Shown: positions 1-6,412, counted from the first letter of the stretch. The stretch: 9,584 nucleotides of DNA from Nitrospinota bacterium (GCA_018896985.1 JAHILQ010000148.1:1-9584), one strand, 5' to 3'. The notes: generated by a model from the letters alone, not told the origin. Translations and numbers: made by a program.

Positions 1-12
1 TAAGCAATAGAC

Positions 13-204
13 TTATTCTTCCAGCATAATCGCTTCAACAGGGCAGTTCTCTTCCGCTGCCTCGCAGCAGCCTGCATAATCGCACCCGTCAGGGTCAACA
101 ATCTCTGATTTTCCTGTCGCCTCATTCAGATGAAAAACAGCAGGGCATATCTCCTGACATGTCCCGCAGCCAATGCACTTATCCTCGTCCACCCTTACAT
201 TCAT
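13..204 (-). CDS. Small single-cluster [4Fe-4S] ferredoxin
   Basis: A 63-residue soluble electron carrier. Cysteines C10, C13, C16 and C20 form the pattern C-x2-C-x2-C-x3-C-P, and C54 followed by Pro completes the ligand set, as in the 60-residue Thermotoga maritima ferredoxin, whose N-terminus (M-K-V-R-V-D-A-D-A-C-I-G-C-G) is nearly the same from memory. By that model C10, C13, C16 and C54 bind one [4Fe-4S] cluster, and C20 pairs with C46 or C47 as a disulfide. C41 and one of C46/C47 are extra cysteines; there is no second CxxCxxC motif, so a second cluster is unlikely. It is a stand-alone gene divergent from moaC. No clear Shine-Dalgarno precedes the ATG, but a promoter-like pair lies immediately upstream. 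The redox partner cannot be told from the neighbours. Confidence 0.93.
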   Translation of the reverse strand: MNVRVDEDKCIGCGTCQEICPAVFHLNEATGKSEIVDPDGCDYAGCCEAAEENCPVEAIMLEE

Positions 205-240
205 GCAGGTATTTTATATTTTTGACTATTGGCGAGGCAA
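204..240 (-). promoter_or_regulatory. Candidate ferredoxin promoter (possibly leaderless)
   Basis: On the minus strand TTGCCT is followed after 16 bases by TATAAA, and the ATG of the ferredoxin gene lies 8 bases beyond that hexamer. Transcription would therefore begin at or next to the start codon, which fits the absence of a Shine-Dalgarno. This is a motif match by eye only, in an AT-rich stretch. Confidence 0.3.
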
Positions 241-341
241 GAATTTATTTATGGCAGGTGATAAATCCGCCTCAGAAATAAATCCCAAAAGCAGCCTAAG
301 CCTAATAATAATTGCGTCCAAGCTGAATAAGATGCTATATT
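222..341 (+). promoter_or_regulatory. Candidate moaC promoter region
   Basis: Two alternatives are visible on the plus strand. TTGACT at 222-227 is followed after 17-18 bases by an AT-rich hexamer around 245-251. Closer in, TTGCGT (312-317) and TATATT (336-341) are 18 bases apart; the second pair would start transcription at about 348, next to the moaC ATG at 349. No Shine-Dalgarno precedes moaC, which slightly favours the proximal, leaderless option. No riboswitch-like fold was recognised in this 144-base intergenic gap. Confidence 0.3.
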
Positions 342-348
342 AGATTCC

Positions 349-831
349 ATGAAAAAACTTACCCACATAGACGAAAAAGGCATGCCTAAGATGGTTGATG
401 TAGGTTCAAAACCATTAACCGAAAGAATGGCTGTTGCGCGAGGTTCTGTCTATATGAAAAAAGAGACCTTTAAGCTAATAAAATCCGGCAGGGTCTCAAA
501 AGGCGATGTATTGAATGTCGCAAAGCTTGCAGGGATTATGGCTGCAAAAAGGACATCCGAGATTATTCCTCTCTGTCATCCTCTGAACATCACGTCAGTT
601 GACATTGACTTCAAACTTGACGAGAAAAAAAACAGGATAGATATAGAATCCCGCGTTAAGATAACAGGGCAGACAGGCGTTGAGATGGAGGCGCTTACTG
701 CTGTATCTGCCGCCGCGCTCACGATCTATGACATGTGCAAGGCAGTTGATAAGGAAATGGTTATCTCTGATATTATGCTAATGGAAAAACGCGGGGGAAA
801 AAGCGGAGAATATAAGAGAAAACGAAAATAG
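349..831 (+). CDS. moaC: Cyclic pyranopterin monophosphate synthase MoaC
   Basis: MoaC converts the MoaA product 3',8-cyclo-7,8-dihydro-GTP into cyclic pyranopterin monophosphate in molybdenum cofactor synthesis; it is a cytoplasmic hexamer. The 160 residues match the family length. The residues known as catalytic in the E. coli enzyme fall at the same numbers here: K51 (SKGDV), H77 (LCHP), E112 and E114 (GVEMEA), D128 and K131 (YDMCKA), and K147 followed by GGKSG. The C-terminal tail is very basic (YKRKRK). No other moa or moe gene is in the window, so it stands apart from its pathway. It is the only plus-strand gene seen and converges on the AMMECR1 gene, with a palindromic repeat filling the gap. 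Identification is secure. Confidence 0.98.
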   Translation: MKKLTHIDEKGMPKMVDVGSKPLTERMAVARGSVYMKKETFKLIKSGRVSKGDVLNVAKLAGIMAAKRTSEIIPLCHPLNITSVDIDFKLDEKKNRIDIESRVKITGQTGVEMEALTAVSAAALTIYDMCKAVDKEMVISDIMLMEKRGGKSGEYKRKRK

Positions 832-836
832 TTTTT

Positions 837-970
837 ACCTGAAGGCAGGGCATAGTATTTGAGCGGCTTTTTTGCCTGCAATTCATACACTAAAGTATCA
901 AGAAATAAAAGCAGGCAAAACCTCGGAGCGCAGCGAGAATGAGCGAGAGTACTATGCCCTGCATTTAGGT
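837..970. repeat. Palindromic repeat family, copy A
   Basis: A 134-bp element between convergent genes. The outer arms 837-857 and 950-970 are inverted repeats matching at 19 of 21 positions. Inside, TTTTGCCTGC (870-879) pairs perfectly with GCAGGCAAAA (911-920) around a 31-base AT-rich loop. A small hairpin CTCG...CGAG follows at about 922-937, then AATGAGCGAG. The predicted fold is a three-way junction: outer stem, inner stem and side hairpin. The left core TTTGAGCGGC and the right core CCTCGGAG...CGAGAATGAGCGA recur in copy B, and the left core also recurs in the half copy near 7488. It has no simple stem-then-U-run, so it is not a standard intrinsic terminator, although it could block convergent transcription. 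No transposase is encoded; it would need one in trans if mobile. Confidence 0.72.
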
Positions 971-997
971 GATATTGCCATGGCTTTATCTTATCAG

Positions 998-1504
998 TTA
1001 GTGGTATCTTTTAACCTCAAACCTGAAGATTTTAACTTCCTCATTATCATATATTCCTGCCTTCATCTTTGCAATGCGGAGCTGCTCTTCAACAGTGTCA
1101 ACGCCTTCAAGGTCAGGCAGGAGCAATCCTTTCCTCTGCCCTTTTGAAACTATTACCCCGTATTTTTTAGGATTAAGGTCTTTAAGGCCTTTAACCTCTT
1201 CAGGCGGAGTCAGGACATCAACAGAATAAGCAAGCTCGCTCAGTTCTTCCTTTTCAACACAGTGGAATCTCGGGTCCTGTGTTGCAGCGCATATTGCGTT
1301 TCTTATAATCTCTTCGGCAACATTCTCGCAGGAAGGGATAAAAGTTCCTATGCAGCCTCTTAATTCTCCGTGTTTTTTTATAGAGACAAATGCTCCTGCC
1401 TTTTGTTTCATCTCAGGCGTAAGCCCGGCAGGAGGCTCTATCACACGGCGTTCATTAACATAAGTCTCTACTGTCTGCCTTGCGAGTTTGACCAATGGAT
1501 GCAT
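998..1504 (-). CDS. AMMECR1 family protein (AmmeMemoRadiSam system protein A type)
   Basis: A cytoplasmic protein of the AMMECR1 family, whose biochemical role is not established. In bacteria and archaea the domain is often linked to a Memo-like protein and a radical SAM protein, which are not visible here. From the chosen start it is 168 residues, with the family hallmark LRGCIG at 48-53, AFVSI at 38-42, and TQDPRF at 75-80. The ATG at 1504 is preferred over in-frame ATGs at 1537 and 1528: it gives the usual family N-terminus (MHPLVKLAR), and AAGAGA at 1513-1518 lies 8 bases before it. That site sits inside the last codons of the upstream prenyl synthase, whose stop codon is one base before this ATG, so the two genes are very likely translationally coupled. 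Confidence 0.94.
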   Translation of the reverse strand: MHPLVKLARQTVETYVNERRVIEPPAGLTPEMKQKAGAFVSIKKHGELRGCIGTFIPSCENVAEEIIRNAICAATQDPRFHCVEKEELSELAYSVDVLTPPEEVKGLKDLNPKKYGVIVSKGQRKGLLLPDLEGVDTVEEQLRIAKMKAGIYDNEEVKIFRFEVKRYH

Positions 1505-1505
1505 A

Positions 1506-2486
1506 TTATTTATCTCTTGATATTGCATAGTCAGCAAGGCTCAGCATGGCGTCCCTGTCAGGAGAGTCAGGGAATATGGAAAGCTCTGCCTTTGCCTCAT
1601 CAACAAGAGCCTGTGCCCTTTTGAGTGACTCTTTCAGAACACTGTACTGCCTGAAGAGCGCAAGAATCCGCTTGAGTCCTTCTTCCGAGGGTTTTTCTAT
1701 TATCCGTTTTATTTCCTCTTTCTCATCAGCCGAGGCATTTTTAAAAAGATAAATAACAGGCAATGTTATTTTCCCCTCTCCTATGTCCTTGCCGAGTTTC
1801 TTGCCAAGCTCGCTCTCTTCTGCCACGTAATCAAGAATATCATCCGCCATCTGAAAAGCCGTGCCTGCCTTGAACCCGAACATTGCAAGGGCATTTTCTT
1901 CAGCAGAAGGGCTGATGCTCAGTATTGCGCCGATCCTGCATGCCGCTGATATGAGCAATCCTGTCTTGGCAGATATTATTTTTATATATTCGTCCTCTGT
2001 AATATTGATATCAGCAGTCTTCTGAAGCTGCAGTATCTCTCCCTCTGTCATACTCGTTGTCGCCTCTGAAAGGGCTTCCATTATTCTCTGATCTTTGAAA
2101 GACACAGCTTTTTTAAGGGCATTTGAATACAGAAAATCTCCGACCAGAATCACAATCTGATTCCCCCATACCGAATGGGCTGCTGCCCTGCCTCTCCGTA
2201 TCTTTGCAGCGTCAACAACATCATCATGAAGCAGTGACGCCATATGTATCAGCTCTATGATGCCTGCAAGAGTTATATGTTCATCCCCTTTATAGCCTGC
2301 AAGCCTTGCGCTTGAAAGCAGGAAAAGCGGCCTTAATCTCTTGCCTCCGCTCTCAAGCAGATACTTGCCTATCAACGGTATAAGAGGAGCTTCGCTCTGG
2401 AACAGTTCTTCAAGTTTAGCCTCAACGAGACTTAATTCCCTCTCATACGCATCAAAAACCTTTTTAATATCCGTTGTCTTAATCAT
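1506..2486 (-). CDS. Long-chain polyprenyl diphosphate synthase
   Basis: A trans-isoprenyl diphosphate synthase that adds isopentenyl diphosphate units to an allylic primer to make the side chain of a quinone (here probably menaquinone, given mqnD). Its 326 residues suit the octaprenyl/heptaprenyl synthase group. Visible motifs are GGKRLRP (47-53), the first Asp-rich motif HDDVVD (87-92) followed by the RRGR basic patch, the KTG motif (174-176), and the second Asp-rich motif QMADDILDY (212-220). Alanine five residues before the first Asp, rather than an aromatic, is the small residue expected for long products; exact chain length cannot be read from this. It is an all-alpha soluble enzyme and heads the pair with the AMMECR1 gene. 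The start codon has only a weak upstream Shine-Dalgarno. Confidence 0.96.
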   Translation of the reverse strand: MIKTTDIKKVFDAYERELSLVEAKLEELFQSEAPLIPLIGKYLLESGGKRLRPLFLLSSARLAGYKGDEHITLAGIIELIHMASLLHDDVVDAAKIRRGRAAAHSVWGNQIVILVGDFLYSNALKKAVSFKDQRIMEALSEATTSMTEGEILQLQKTADINITEDEYIKIISAKTGLLISAACRIGAILSISPSAEENALAMFGFKAGTAFQMADDILDYVAEESELGKKLGKDIGEGKITLPVIYLFKNASADEKEEIKRIIEKPSEEGLKRILALFRQYSVLKESLKRAQALVDEAKAELSIFPDSPDRDAMLSLADYAISRDK

Positions 2487-2523
2487 GTCAGTCGTAGTAT
2501 CTTCTGCTTTACACTTTATGTAG

Positions 2524-2590
2524 TGTCATTCTGGCTTGTCCAGAATCGTTCCCCTTTTAAAAGAAGGATTCCCGACAAGCGGGAATGACA
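2524..2590. repeat. 67-bp double-hairpin palindromic element
   Basis: Two 24-base inverted repeats (2524-2547 and 2567-2590) match at 20 of 24 positions. Each is itself a perfect hairpin: ATTCTGG/CCAGAAT around CTTGT on the left, and ATTCCCG/CGGGAAT around ACAAG on the right. The four differences between the halves are paired changes that keep both hairpins intact. The centre is the palindrome CTTTTAAAAG (2554-2563). It lies between the stop of mtnA and the start of the prenyl synthase gene, so it may act as a transcript-end structure for mtnA. The TGTCATTC...GGGAATC type of sequence is a widespread dispersed repeat in bacterial genomes, as I recall; it is probably a small non-autonomous repeat. 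Confidence 0.75.
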
Positions 2591-2622
2591 AAATTGTGCA
2601 AACTTATTTATGAGACACCACA

Positions 2623-3681
2623 CTATAGCCTGAACTCATCAAGATTAACATCTTTCTTTGCCAATTTTCTAATGTCTTTCGGCCTGAATGCGCCCTTTTC
2701 AGTGATAATTGCCGTCACATATTTTGCAGGGGTAACATCAAATGCCATATTTCTAACCTTTACTCCGTCAGGCGCAATCTGGCATCTACCGAATATATGT
2801 GTAACTTCCTCTGCGCCTCTTTCCTCTATTGGAATCTTATCGCCTGTGGGAATTGAAAAATCAATGCTGCTGAGCGGCGCCGCAACATAAAACGGTATCT
2901 TATGCTCTTTGCATAATACAGCTACAGAATATGTCCCGATTTTATTAGCCACATCTCCGTTCCTGACAGTTCTGTCAGTGCCGACAATGGCAAGGTCTAT
3001 CTCGCCTTTTTTCATGAGAGCGCCTGCAGAGTTGTCTGTTATAAGCGTCACCGGAACGCCTGCCTGCATCAGTTCCCATGCGGTAAGCCTCGCTCCCTGA
3101 AGCACTGGCCTTGTCTCATCAGCTATGACCTGTATCTTTTTCCCCTGTTCTATTGCGACAAATATCGGCGCTGTTGCCGTGCCGTATCCGCCCGTTGCAA
3201 GACTTCCTGCATTGCAGTGAGTGAGAACTGTATCGCCGTCTTTTATAAACTGCGAGCCCCATCTTCCTATTGCCTTATTAACCTCAATGTCTTCTTCATG
3301 TATTTTTTTTGCCTCTTCAATGAGAAGTTCCTTTAACCGATTAACCGATTCACCGCGTCTCTCTTTTAAAAGCCTTTTTATCCTTTCAACAGCCCATTTT
3401 ATATTTACTGCCGTAGGCCTTGTTGAAAGCATGACATCAAATATGGTCTCTATGCCTTTTATGAATTCCCTGTAATTCTTTGCCTTTATATCCTGTGCGC
3501 CGAGCGCAATCCCCATTGCCGCTGCTATGCCGATTGCAGGAGCGCCTCTTATCCAGAGTTTTTTTATGCCCTCAGCAATGATATGGTAATCAGTGCACTC
3601 AATATATTTGACCTCAAGCGGAAGCCTGCTCTGGTCAAGCATTATAACTTTCCCGTCTTTCCACTCTATTGCCTTAACCAT
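2623..3681 (-). CDS. mtnA: S-methyl-5-thioribose-1-phosphate isomerase MtnA
   Basis: MtnA isomerises 5-methylthioribose 1-phosphate to 5-methylthioribulose 1-phosphate, a step of methionine salvage from S-adenosylmethionine by-products. It belongs to the eIF2B-alpha/beta/delta-like fold family. Its 352 residues are the usual size. Motifs are RGAPAIGIAAAMG (45-57), THCNAG with the catalytic cysteine C156, ETRPVLQGARLTAWEL (189-204), and VGTDR with the catalytic aspartate D236, followed by NGDVANKIGT (241-250). The 80-residue spacing of Cys and Asp equals that of the B. subtilis enzyme (C160, D240). A Shine-Dalgarno GGGAG (3687-3691) lies 5 bases before the ATG. No MtnB, C, D, K, N or P gene is nearby, so either a scattered pathway or one of the anaerobic methylthio shunts is possible. 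Confidence 0.97.
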   Translation of the reverse strand: MVKAIEWKDGKVIMLDQSRLPLEVKYIECTDYHIIAEGIKKLWIRGAPAIGIAAAMGIALGAQDIKAKNYREFIKGIETIFDVMLSTRPTAVNIKWAVERIKRLLKERRGESVNRLKELLIEEAKKIHEEDIEVNKAIGRWGSQFIKDGDTVLTHCNAGSLATGGYGTATAPIFVAIEQGKKIQVIADETRPVLQGARLTAWELMQAGVPVTLITDNSAGALMKKGEIDLAIVGTDRTVRNGDVANKIGTYSVAVLCKEHKIPFYVAAPLSSIDFSIPTGDKIPIEERGAEEVTHIFGRCQIAPDGVKVRNMAFDVTPAKYVTAIITEKGAFRPKDIRKLAKKDVNLDEFRL

Positions 3682-3787
3682 CGGCTCTCCCTATCTTGCT
3701 ATAATTTCAGACCTTTCCAATCGCACTATCTCTCTCAGACATCACATCATCAAATGAAAACACAAGAAGATCCTCTTTTTTGTCCAA

Positions 3788-4030
3788 TTAACTTCTTTTT
3801 TGATTGTTGATATTCAATAAGCCGTTTAAGTTCTTTGACATTATTTCAGGGGAACACAATTTGCCATTCAAGTATGAATCACTATCAAATTGTGACACAA
3901 CCCACACAAATCTTTCTTTATCCCCGACTTTAATCTTGGCCGGTTCTATATAAGCTCCTGTAACATAGATTTTGGGGCTTCCCTCTGTGAAAAAAAAGTT
4001 ATTCAATCTTTGTTCTACTTTTAGAGACAT
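3788..4030 (-). CDS. Uncharacterised 80-residue protein
   Basis: I do not recognise this protein. Evidence that it is real: an excellent Shine-Dalgarno AAGGAG (4037-4042) sits 6 bases before its ATG, and it occupies an otherwise empty gap in the same orientation as its neighbours. It is mixed and hydrophilic, without a signal peptide or membrane segment. The middle (about residues 19-49) alternates hydrophobic and polar residues (KIYVTGAYIEP, FVWVVSQF), suggesting beta strands; the tail is Asn/Lys-rich. It contains a single cysteine. It could be a small stand-alone beta protein or the N-terminal part of a larger gene cut short; no continuation was recognised in the 106 bases before mtnA. It lies 61 bases downstream of the NRAMP remnant. 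Confidence 0.6.
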   Translation of the reverse strand: MSLKVEQRLNNFFFTEGSPKIYVTGAYIEPAKIKVGDKERFVWVVSQFDSDSYLNGKLCSPEIMSKNLNGLLNINNQKRS

Positions 4031-4091
4031 AATTTACTCCTTTTGTATTCAGAATATTCTTTAGTGCACTACCGGCTAAAACCCACGATAA

Positions 4092-4277
4092 TTAAATCTT
4101 TCCTCCCGCAGGCATTATGCTTGTAACCACAAAAAATACAGTGAGACAGATTATAACCACTATCGTGCCCCACGATATGTAATTATAACTCTTCGGGTTT
4201 ACATATTCTCCCATTATCTTTGCGTTGTTCACCAGCGACAGCGCATATATCAACTTTCTATCTCTATTTTTCGGCTT
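4092..4277 (-). pseudogene. Remnant of the C-terminus of an NRAMP-type metal transporter
   Basis: Directly after the TGA of mgtE, and in the same frame, 61 sense codons run to a TAA. The translation contains YALSLVNNAKIMGEYVNPKS followed by a hydrophobic segment (about residues 35-54: YISWGTIVVIICLTVFFVVT) and a short tail. The phrase N-N-x-K-x-I-M-G-E-Y-V-N-P resembles the loop before the last membrane helix of NRAMP/MntH divalent-metal transporters. The other helices, including the metal-binding DPGN and MPH motifs, are absent, and there is no good start codon or Shine-Dalgarno (the only early option is a TTG at 4253). The likely origin is a deletion joining the end of mgtE to the 3' end of a former NRAMP gene. 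Reading through the TGA would add one membrane helix to MgtE; nothing suggests this happens. Confidence 0.68.
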
Positions 4278-6104
4278 TCATATCAGGTATCTCATAAATA
4301 TACTTGCCACTGTAAAATATATTGTTAATCCGAGTATGTCATTGAACACTGTCACAAAGGGGCCTGCGGTAATCGCAGGGTCAATCCCGACTTTGTCTGC
4401 TATCGTCGGCGCCAGTATTGCGAGGATTGTGGAACTGCTGATTGCGAGAAACATTGAAACCCCGACAACTACGCCGAGCATCGGCATCCCTTTGAGGGCG
4501 CTTGCTGCCGCTGCAATAGCAATCCCTGTTATGCCTGCGATCATCAGTCCAGCGAGCAGTTCCTTTGCCACATACCTCCAGTAATTATTAATTGAATTAA
4601 GCCCTATGTTACGGACCATGGTTGTGGAAACCTGCAGCCCTGCATTGCCTGCCATCCCCATTATTACAGGGACGAACGCTGCGAGCACGACAAAAGTTGC
4701 AAGCGTATTCTCAAACCTGCTGATCACGATACTTGAAATCAGTCCGCCTAAAAGGCAGAGCGCAAGCCATGGTATGCGGGTTTTGACTATGTCGAGCAGC
4801 CTGGCATCCTCTATGTTTCCGAATCTGACCTCTGATGTGCCTGCAATGTGGTACATATCCTCGGTCGCCTCCTCTACCATTACATCCATTATGTCATCAA
4901 CAGTCACGATACCGAGCATGGCATTATTAGAATCAACGACAGGTATTGCTGCAAGGTTATATTTGGACATTATCTCAGCAACAACCTCCACGTCTTCATT
5001 CGGAGTCACAGATTTAATCTTTGTCTCCATTATCTCAGAAAGCATCATGGATGGGTCTGCCAGCAGCAATTCCCTGAGGGATGTAGCGCCGAGCGCTTTT
5101 CCCTCGGCATCAAGCACATAAATGTAATATACAGTCTCTATATCCTCAGCATCCTTCTTAAAGTTCTCTATTGCCTCTTTCACAGTGATATCAGGCGCAT
5201 ATGCTATAAACTCCTTGGTCATCAGACTGCCTGCTGTATCCTCTTCGTGCGACAGAAGTTCCTGAATGTCCTCAGCCTCCTCTTTCTCTATGTGGTCAAG
5301 AATCTCCTTTGCCTTTTCCGTGGGCAGGTCGCTCAGCACATCAGCGGCATCGTCAGAGGACATCTCCTCAATAATATCCGCAGCCTTCTCAGCGTCAACT
5401 GCGCTTATTATCTCTGCCTGCACCTCAGGGTTCAGTTCAGAGAGCGCCTCTGCAGCAGTCTCTATATCCAGGTCTTTAAAAAGATGAGCGCCTTCATCAG
5501 GCGACGCCTTGCTTATTATCTCTGCAATATCAGCAGGATGGAGCTCGGAAACCATCTGCCTCGGCACAGTCAGGGCAATTGCCTTGAGCTTAGGCTTAAG
5601 GGGCTGGATATAATTCCAGCTTATCAGTTTATACGGGATGCGGGGGCGCCGCAATAGTTTCAGGAACTTTTCACTGCCGAGTTTTACACCGAGCCTCCTC
5701 AATGCCCCTCTCATGCCAACATCAACAGCGATTAGAACCGCATCTCCTTCATAGCTCTCGAGCTTTACGTCATTTGCGCGCACGACCTTTGCGCCATTAA
5801 CGTCAACTATCTGCTTGTCAAAAATATCCCTCACGAGAAGGAGGTCATCTTCGTTCATTTCATAATGCTTCAGGTCTTCTTTATATACAGCCGCAGAGAT
5901 TATTCTCTTGTTGAACATATTCAGGTCACTCCATGGGAGATTAAAGAGCTTTCTTTTCTTCTCAATGATGAGGAATGAAATCTTTGGCAATGGGTCGCCT
6001 TTAACAACAACAAGGTCCTTCACCCTGCCGAGTTCTTCGCCTCTCGGGTCAAGGACAGGCTTTCTTAATATTTCACTTACAAAAAGTTCACTGAAAAAAG
6101 GCAT
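4278..6104 (-). CDS. mgtE: Magnesium transporter MgtE with N-terminal PRC-barrel domain
   Basis: A membrane Mg2+ channel/transporter of 608 residues, about 150 longer than typical MgtE. Order of domains: two PRC-barrel-like halves (about 8-80 and 88-150); the MgtE N superhelical domain (about 186-292, rich in Asp/Glu, with HPADIAEII at 189-197 and LSDLPTEKA near 257); two CBS domains (about 297-355 and 356-412); a linker helix; and the C-terminal membrane domain with about five helices (445-608). Pore signatures are PVIMGMAGNAGLQ (479-491) and DPAITAGPF (575-583), with D589 at the place of the conserved pore-region Asp in the last helices. In the family, Mg2+ bound by the N and CBS domains closes the pore, giving feedback control. 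CAGGAG (6111-6116) is spaced 6 bases from the ATG. The role of the PRC barrel is unknown; such domains often mediate binding to partners. Confidence 0.96.
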   Translation of the reverse strand: MPFFSELFVSEILRKPVLDPRGEELGRVKDLVVVKGDPLPKISFLIIEKKRKLFNLPWSDLNMFNKRIISAAVYKEDLKHYEMNEDDLLLVRDIFDKQIVDVNGAKVVRANDVKLESYEGDAVLIAVDVGMRGALRRLGVKLGSEKFLKLLRRPRIPYKLISWNYIQPLKPKLKAIALTVPRQMVSELHPADIAEIISKASPDEGAHLFKDLDIETAAEALSELNPEVQAEIISAVDAEKAADIIEEMSSDDAADVLSDLPTEKAKEILDHIEKEEAEDIQELLSHEEDTAGSLMTKEFIAYAPDITVKEAIENFKKDAEDIETVYYIYVLDAEGKALGATSLRELLLADPSMMLSEIMETKIKSVTPNEDVEVVAEIMSKYNLAAIPVVDSNNAMLGIVTVDDIMDVMVEEATEDMYHIAGTSEVRFGNIEDARLLDIVKTRIPWLALCLLGGLISSIVISRFENTLATFVVLAAFVPVIMGMAGNAGLQVSTTMVRNIGLNSINNYWRYVAKELLAGLMIAGITGIAIAAAASALKGMPMLGVVVGVSMFLAISSSTILAILAPTIADKVGIDPAITAGPFVTVFNDILGLTIYFTVASIFMRYLI

Positions 6105-6134
6105 CTCTAACTCCTGAAATTTTCTTACTTGCTG

Positions 6135-6171
6135 ATTATAAAGTATAGCTCACTGGTTTTTATTTCGGCAA
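6135..6171 (-). promoter_or_regulatory. Candidate mgtE promoter
   Basis: On the minus strand TTGCCG (6166-6171) is separated by 18 bases from TATACT (6142-6147), with a perfect TATAAT just after (6135-6140). The predicted start lies about 30 bases before the mgtE ATG. If correct, the structured segment further upstream is not part of the mgtE leader, which speaks against a magnesium riboswitch there. Judged by eye. Confidence 0.38.
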
Positions 6172-6234
6172 TATGAAAATATGCTGAATATGGGCCGATG
6201 CCTTTGAGCGGCATTACAAAGAATAAAAATTCGT

Positions 6235-6345
6235 AAGGAGGCTGCGGCTGGATTGAGGCAAGATTCACGGGTCTATCCGTATAGGGGCTGAAGTCTCCAT
6301 GGAGTGGAGCGGAAGCCCCGCATGAGAACTTGTGAGAGTTTAATA
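6235..6345 (+). ncRNA. Structured segment resembling an IS200/IS605 right end / TnpB omega-RNA
   Basis: This plus-strand stretch is richer in GC than its surroundings. It contains GGGGCT (6283-6288) pairing with AGCCCC (6314-6319), a nested CTCCATGGAG palindrome (6295-6304), the phrase GGAGCGGAAGCCCCG, then a short hairpin CATGAG/CTTGTG (6321-6334, with wobble pairs) and TTTAAT (6339-6344). From memory, GGAAGCCCC followed by a hairpin and a short AT-rich or TTCAC-like end is typical of the right ends of IS200/IS605 elements, which also encode the omega-RNA guiding TnpB. No tnpB or tnpA is in the window; mgtE occupies the side where tnpB should lie. It would be a decayed or non-autonomous remnant. 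Alternatively it is an unrelated structured RNA. Confidence 0.42.
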
Positions 6346-6412
6346 TATAGCACTAACACCTGCACTCTTACAAAGGTAGTTTAATATTGCCGAGAGACAG
6401 ACGCAGCCTCCT
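6236..6412. repeat. Inverted repeat enclosing the structured segment
   Basis: AGGAGGCTGCGGCTG (6236-6250) and CAGACGCAGCCTCCT (6398-6412) are complementary at 14 of 15 positions, with weaker similarity continuing inwards. Inside, TTGTGAGAGT (6330-6339) can pair with ACTCTTACAA (6364-6373), all ten positions if one G-U is allowed, and the ten-mer AGTTTAATAT occurs directly repeated at 6337-6346 and 6378-6387. These features suggest a compact mobile-element-like unit of about 177 bp or one large RNA fold. Confidence 0.55.

Noticed and set aside
837..970. Retron-like msr/msd RNA suggested by the inverted arms
   Set aside because: No reverse transcriptase gene is in the window, and copies occur at several unrelated gene junctions.
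837..970. Ordinary intrinsic terminator between moaC and the AMMECR1 gene
   Set aside because: The stem is interrupted by a long core of about 90 bases and is not followed by a U-run on either strand.
872..1147. Plus-strand open frame of 91 codons
   Set aside because: It starts inside repeat copy A and runs antisense into the AMMECR1 gene; its translation has no recognisable domain.
1504..1537. Upstream start of the AMMECR1 protein (ATG at 1537)
   Set aside because: It would overlap the prenyl synthase by about 30 bases; the ATG at 1504 has a better ribosome-binding site and matches the usual family N-terminus.
4606..5657. Long plus-strand open frames (171 and 269 codons) opposite mgtE
   Set aside because: They are antisense to a secure gene, are rich in Ser/Ile or Cys/Leu/His as expected of shadows, and show no family motif or ribosome-binding site.
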